Shown: positions 22,439 to 25,190 of the stretch, one piece after another | Numbering within the stretch: position 1 is the stretch's first letter | Layout: every line of letters starts with the position of its first letter | NCBI GenBank assembly: GCA_002471375.1 | Contig: DKPV01000009.1 | Coordinates: 43,920 to 69,109 of the forward strand | Origin: Flavobacteriales bacterium UBA7325 | Lineage (GTDB): Bacteria; Bacteroidota; Bacteroidia; Flavobacteriales_D; Crocinitomicaceae | Length of the DNA: 25,190 bases | Direction: 5' to 3' | Notes under the pieces: model-generated | Told to the model about the DNA's origin: nothing | Databases searched by the model: none | Seen by the model: the letters and a program-made list of their open reading frames with translations, nothing else | Program-made: the position numbers and the translations under genes

Positions 22439-22470
22439 AAAACGCCTCCTCGAAAAGGGAGGCGTTTTTT
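22439..22470 (+). terminator. Intrinsic terminator after the T9SS cargo gene
   Basis: AAAACGCCTCC (22439-22449), loop TCGAAAAG and GGAGGCGTTTT (22458-22468) form a perfect 11-base-pair stem running into a T-run. It starts 18 bases after the stop codon. The A-rich left edge might also allow weak termination from the opposite strand, but no gene is seen there. Confidence 0.95.
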
Positions 22471-22608
22471 GTTTAAATCCCTTGGAATGTTTTGTAACTT
22501 TGTACTATGATGTTTGAGAAAATTACCTTTAGATCTAATGTTCGTTATCCATAGTTTAGCTCTGACTGAGGGGTAGAACATAGATAACAAACCAACTAAA
22601 TTAGAATC
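22468..22608 (+). promoter_or_regulatory. hutU promoter and leader
   Basis: TAACTTTG (22495-22502) fits the -7 consensus, with TTTG (22468-22471) 23 bases upstream as a -33 candidate that overlaps the terminator's T-run. Transcription would start near 22508, leaving a leader of about 100 bases. The leader has a 15-codon reading frame (ATG at 22507, TAG at 22552-22554) that would be almost leaderless and contains no histidine codons. It also has an imperfect hairpin in which GTTATC (22544-22549) pairs with GATAAC (22583-22588), extended by GTT/AAC outside. Confidence 0.5.
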
Positions 22609-24615
22609 ATGACAAAAGAAGATTTTCAACAAGATATTAGACAAGGAATACCATCGAGTATCCCACAAGAACCTGCATTTGAAGAGGGGATTAATCATGC
22701 TCCCAAAAGAAAACAAATCCTTTCAGATGAAGAACGTAAACTGGCATTGAAGAATGCACTGCGCTATTTTCCTTCTAGCCAGCATGCAGAGCTTGCTCCT
22801 GAGTTTTTAAAAGAGTTGGATGAACTTGGTAGGATCTATATGCTACGCTATCGTCCGAAGTATGATATGTATGCACGGGACATTAATGATTATCCTGGAA
22901 AGTGTGATCAAGCCAAGGCAATCATGCTTATGATTCAAAATAATTTGGATTATGCAGTGGCTCAACATCCACATGAGTTGATTACTTATGGTGGTAATGG
23001 GGCAGTTTTCCAAAATTGGATTCAATATAGGTTGACGATGAAGTACTTGTCAGAAATGACAGAAAATCAAACATTAGCAATGTACTCTGGTCATCCAATG
23101 GGACTTTTCCCTTCGCATAAAGATGCACCTAGAGTGGTCGTTACAAACGGTATGATGATACCGAATTATTCTCAGCCAGATGATTGGGAGAAGTTTAATG
23201 CACTTGGAGTTACTCAGTTCGGTCAGATGACAGCAGGATCTTTTATGTATATCGGTCCCCAAGGTATTGTTCACGGTACTGCAATCACCTTGCTAAATGC
23301 GGGACGTAAAATTTCCTCTAATGGAGAGGGGCTTGAAGGTAAACTTTTTGTTACTGCCGGTTTAGGCGGGATGTCAGGAGCTCAGCCGAAAGCTGGGAAT
23401 ATTGCTGGTTGTATTTCTGTGACTGCAGAGATTAACCCCAAGGCTGTTGCGACTCGACATTCGCAAGGATGGGTAGATGAAGTAATTCGAGACCTTGATG
23501 AATTATGTAATAGAGTTAGAACTGCTAAGGAAGGTAAAGAGGTAGTTTCGATTGCCTACGAAGGAAATATTGTAGACGTCTGGGAAAAATTCGACGCTGA
23601 AAATATCTACGTTGACTTGGGTTCAGATCAAACATCTTTGCATAATCCTTGGGCAGGCGGATACTATCCTGTAGATATGTCATTAGAGACTTCAAATGAA
23701 ATGATGGCATCTAATCCTGACCTTTTTAAGGAGAAGATCCAATCGACTCTTGTACGCCATGCTAATGCCGTAAATGCTCATACAGCTAAGGGAACCTATT
23801 TCTTTGATTATGGAAATGCATTTTTACTGGAAACATCTAGAGCTGGCGCTGATATAATGGCTGACAATGGAATTGATTTTAAGTATCCATCCTATGTTCA
23901 GGATATCATGGGGCCAATGTGCTTCGATTACGGATTCGGTCCATTTAGATGGGTGTGTGCATCTGCGAAACCAGAGGATTTGCAGAAGACTGATGAAATT
24001 GCATGTGAAGTATTAGAGGTAATTCGCAAAAGTAGCCCTGTTGAAATTCAGCAGCAAATGGCGGATAATATTCAATGGATCAAGGGTGCTCGTACGAATA
24101 AATTAGTTGTAGGATCACAGGCAAGAATTCTTTATGCGGATGCTGAAGGTAGAATGAAAATTGCTAAAGCCTTCAATGATGCAATTGCCAACGGTGTAAT
24201 CGGGCCGGTAGTGCTTGGTAGAGATCATCACGATGTGTCTGGAACGGACTCGCCATACCGCGAAACTTCGAACATATACGATGGCTCCAGATATACTGCT
24301 GATATGGCTATTCAAAATGTGATAGGCGATGGGTTTCGTGGAGCAACTTGGATATCTATTCACAATGGTGGAGGAGTAGGTTGGGGAGAAGTTATCAACG
24401 GCGGCTTTGGAATGCTTTTAGATGGTTCTAGTGATGCAGAAAGAAGACTCACTATGATGCTTCACTGGGATGTAAACAACGGTATTGCGCGCAGAAATTG
24501 GGCGCGAAATGAAGGTGCCACATTTGCGATCAAACGTGCAATGGAAATGAATTCTGAACTCAGAGTTACCATTCCCGAACTGGTCGAAGATGATCTTATG
24601 TCCAAACTTTTCTAG
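22609..24615 (+). CDS. hutU: Urocanate hydratase
   Basis: Urocanate hydratase adds water to urocanate to give imidazolone propionate, the second step of histidine breakdown, using a tightly bound NAD+. The product is 668 residues, about 110 longer than the Pseudomonas and Bacillus enzymes (around 555) and close in length to the animal form. The NAD-binding regions show YGGNGAVFQNW (from Tyr127), GQMTAGSFMYIGPQGIVHGT and GLGGMSGAQP (251-260). Cys438 in GPMCFDYGFGPFRWV aligns with the active-site cysteine region. The end shows GRDHHDVSGTDSP and SIHNGGGVGWGE. No other hut gene is in the window, so it is a stand-alone unit here. It ends with TAG. Confidence 0.97.
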   Translation: MTKEDFQQDIRQGIPSSIPQEPAFEEGINHAPKRKQILSDEERKLALKNALRYFPSSQHAELAPEFLKELDELGRIYMLRYRPKYDMYARDINDYPGKCDQAKAIMLMIQNNLDYAVAQHPHELITYGGNGAVFQNWIQYRLTMKYLSEMTENQTLAMYSGHPMGLFPSHKDAPRVVVTNGMMIPNYSQPDDWEKFNALGVTQFGQMTAGSFMYIGPQGIVHGTAITLLNAGRKISSNGEGLEGKLFVTAGLGGMSGAQPKAGNIAGCISVTAEINPKAVATRHSQGWVDEVIRDLDELCNRVRTAKEGKEVVSIAYEGNIVDVWEKFDAENIYVDLGSDQTSLHNPWAGGYYPVDMSLETSNEMMASNPDLFKEKIQSTLVRHANAVNAHTAKGTYFFDYGNAFLLETSRAGADIMADNGIDFKYPSYVQDIMGPMCFDYGFGPFRWVCASAKPEDLQKTDEIACEVLEVIRKSSPVEIQQQMADNIQWIKGARTNKLVVGSQARILYADAEGRMKIAKAFNDAIANGVIGPVVLGRDHHDVSGTDSPYRETSNIYDGSRYTADMAIQNVIGDGFRGATWISIHNGGGVGWGEVINGGFGMLLDGSSDAERRLTMMLHWDVNNGIARRNWARNEGATFAIKRAMEMNSELRVTIPELVEDDLMSKLF

Positions 24616-24692
24616 ACTCGCTTAATTTAGTTTAGAAGCTAAAGTTTCATATCTTTAATGGCTTAAGCCGTGCGTCATTTAATACAGTGATC

Positions 24693-25190
24693 ATGGGAGT
24701 AAATATTGCCGAAAGTTCCAAAGAACGCATCGTTATTATAGGCGGTGGTTTTTGAGGACTTGAGATTGCACGCCGTCTCGTCAGATTAGATTACCAAGTA
24801 GTCTTAATCGATAAGAATAACTATCATCAGTTTCAAACGCTCTTTTATCAGGTTGCTACCTCAGGATTAGAACCGAGTTCAATTGTCTTTCCATTCCGGA
24901 AAAATTTTCAAAAGAAGAAGAATTTTCATTTCCTATTGGCCGAAGTCGAAAGCGTTGATGCAGATCGAAATTGTATTCAAACTTCATCAGGGGATGTTTC
25001 ATATGACCATTTGGTAATAGCAGCAGGTGTGGGGAATAATTTTTTTGGAAATACAGAAATTGAAAAGTATGCCCTTCCAATGAAGAGCATTACTGAATCT
25101 CTGGATCTACGGAACCTTATTCTTCAGAGGTTTGAGTCTGCCTTAGGCACGAAAAATAATGAATCATTACTTAGGGTTGTAATTGCTGGT
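24693..25190 (+). pseudogene. Type II NADH dehydrogenase-like gene interrupted by one TGA, cut by window edge
   Basis: From the ATG at 24693 the frame reads through 166 codons to the window end with a single stop, TGA at 24753-24755 (codon 21). It falls inside the N-terminal dinucleotide-binding motif, IVIIGGGF-stop-GLEIARRL, where NDH-2 proteins read GGGFGGL; GGA to TGA is one base change. The rest is clear NDH-2: VVLIDKNNYHQFQTLFYQVA, SGLEPSSIVFPFRK, YDHLVIAAGVGNNFFGN and ALPMKSITESLDLRNLIL. No in-frame ATG occurs after the stop until 25081, so no functional restart is available in the visible part. Type II NADH dehydrogenase passes electrons from NADH to quinone at the membrane. The gene may be a pseudogene, a base-call error or a recoded gene. 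Its upstream spacer (24616-24692) has only a weak TTTAG-AAG-CTAAA repeat and a near-match box, TATCTTTA (24650-24657). Confidence 0.8.

Noticed and set aside
22507..22554. Histidine-dependent attenuator peptide before hutU
   Set aside because: The 15-codon frame has no histidine codons, and no terminator-antiterminator pair with a T-run is present.
1..25190. Genome-wide reassignment of TGA to glycine or tryptophan
   Set aside because: About 8,000 codons of certain genes contain no in-frame TGA; glycine and tryptophan use standard codons throughout. Only the single TGA at 24753 needs explaining.

Overview
The window comes from the chromosome of a member of the Bacteroidota, most likely the flavobacterial side; I cannot place it to family from this sequence. 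The DNA is AT-rich. Most genes lack a Shine-Dalgarno motif and instead have A-rich stretches before the start. Four spacers carry a TAnnTTTG box, the -7 element of Bacteroidota promoters. One large secreted protein ends in a type IX secretion type B (gliding-motility-associated) sorting domain. Ribosomal proteins S14 and L36 are the zinc-free forms usual in this phylum.

Positions 1-16764 hold one long, almost unbroken translation superoperon, all on the + strand: fusA (5' end cut by the window edge), rpsJ, then the S10, spc and alpha clusters as rplC-rplD-rplW-rplB-rpsS-rplV-rpsC-rplP-rpmC-rpsQ-rplN-rplX-rplE-rpsN-rpsH-rplF-rplR-rpsE-rpmD-rplO-secY-infA-rpmJ-rpsM-rpsK-rpsD-rpoA-rplQ. There is no tuf between fusA and rpsJ, and no adk or map between secY and infA. 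Most genes overlap by a base or lie 2-20 bases apart. Almost every longer spacer instead holds a different inverted repeat, which suggests several internal RNA control or processing points. The operon ends at a clear intrinsic terminator at 16798-16828. The last gene, rplQ, encodes L17 fused to an acidic linker and a helix-hairpin-helix domain.

Positions 16905-19394 hold a short carA-eno operon (pyrimidine/arginine precursor synthesis and glycolysis) with its own promoter. Positions 19411-22470 hold a second unit: a small secreted protein of unknown function followed, 7 bases later, by an 868-residue T9SS cargo protein. A perfect 9-base inverted repeat straddles the promoter, and a strong terminator closes the unit. 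Positions 22468-24615 hold hutU (urocanate hydratase, histidine breakdown) behind a leader of about 100 bases.

The window ends inside a type II NADH dehydrogenase-like gene (24693-25190). Its reading frame is intact except for one TGA in the middle of the FAD-binding GxGxxG motif. None of the 35 complete stop codons in the window is TGA (24 TAA, 11 TAG). The stop may be a simple nonsense mutation, a base-call error or recoding; the sequence alone cannot decide. No RNA genes, insertion sequences, CRISPR arrays or transfer signatures were seen.
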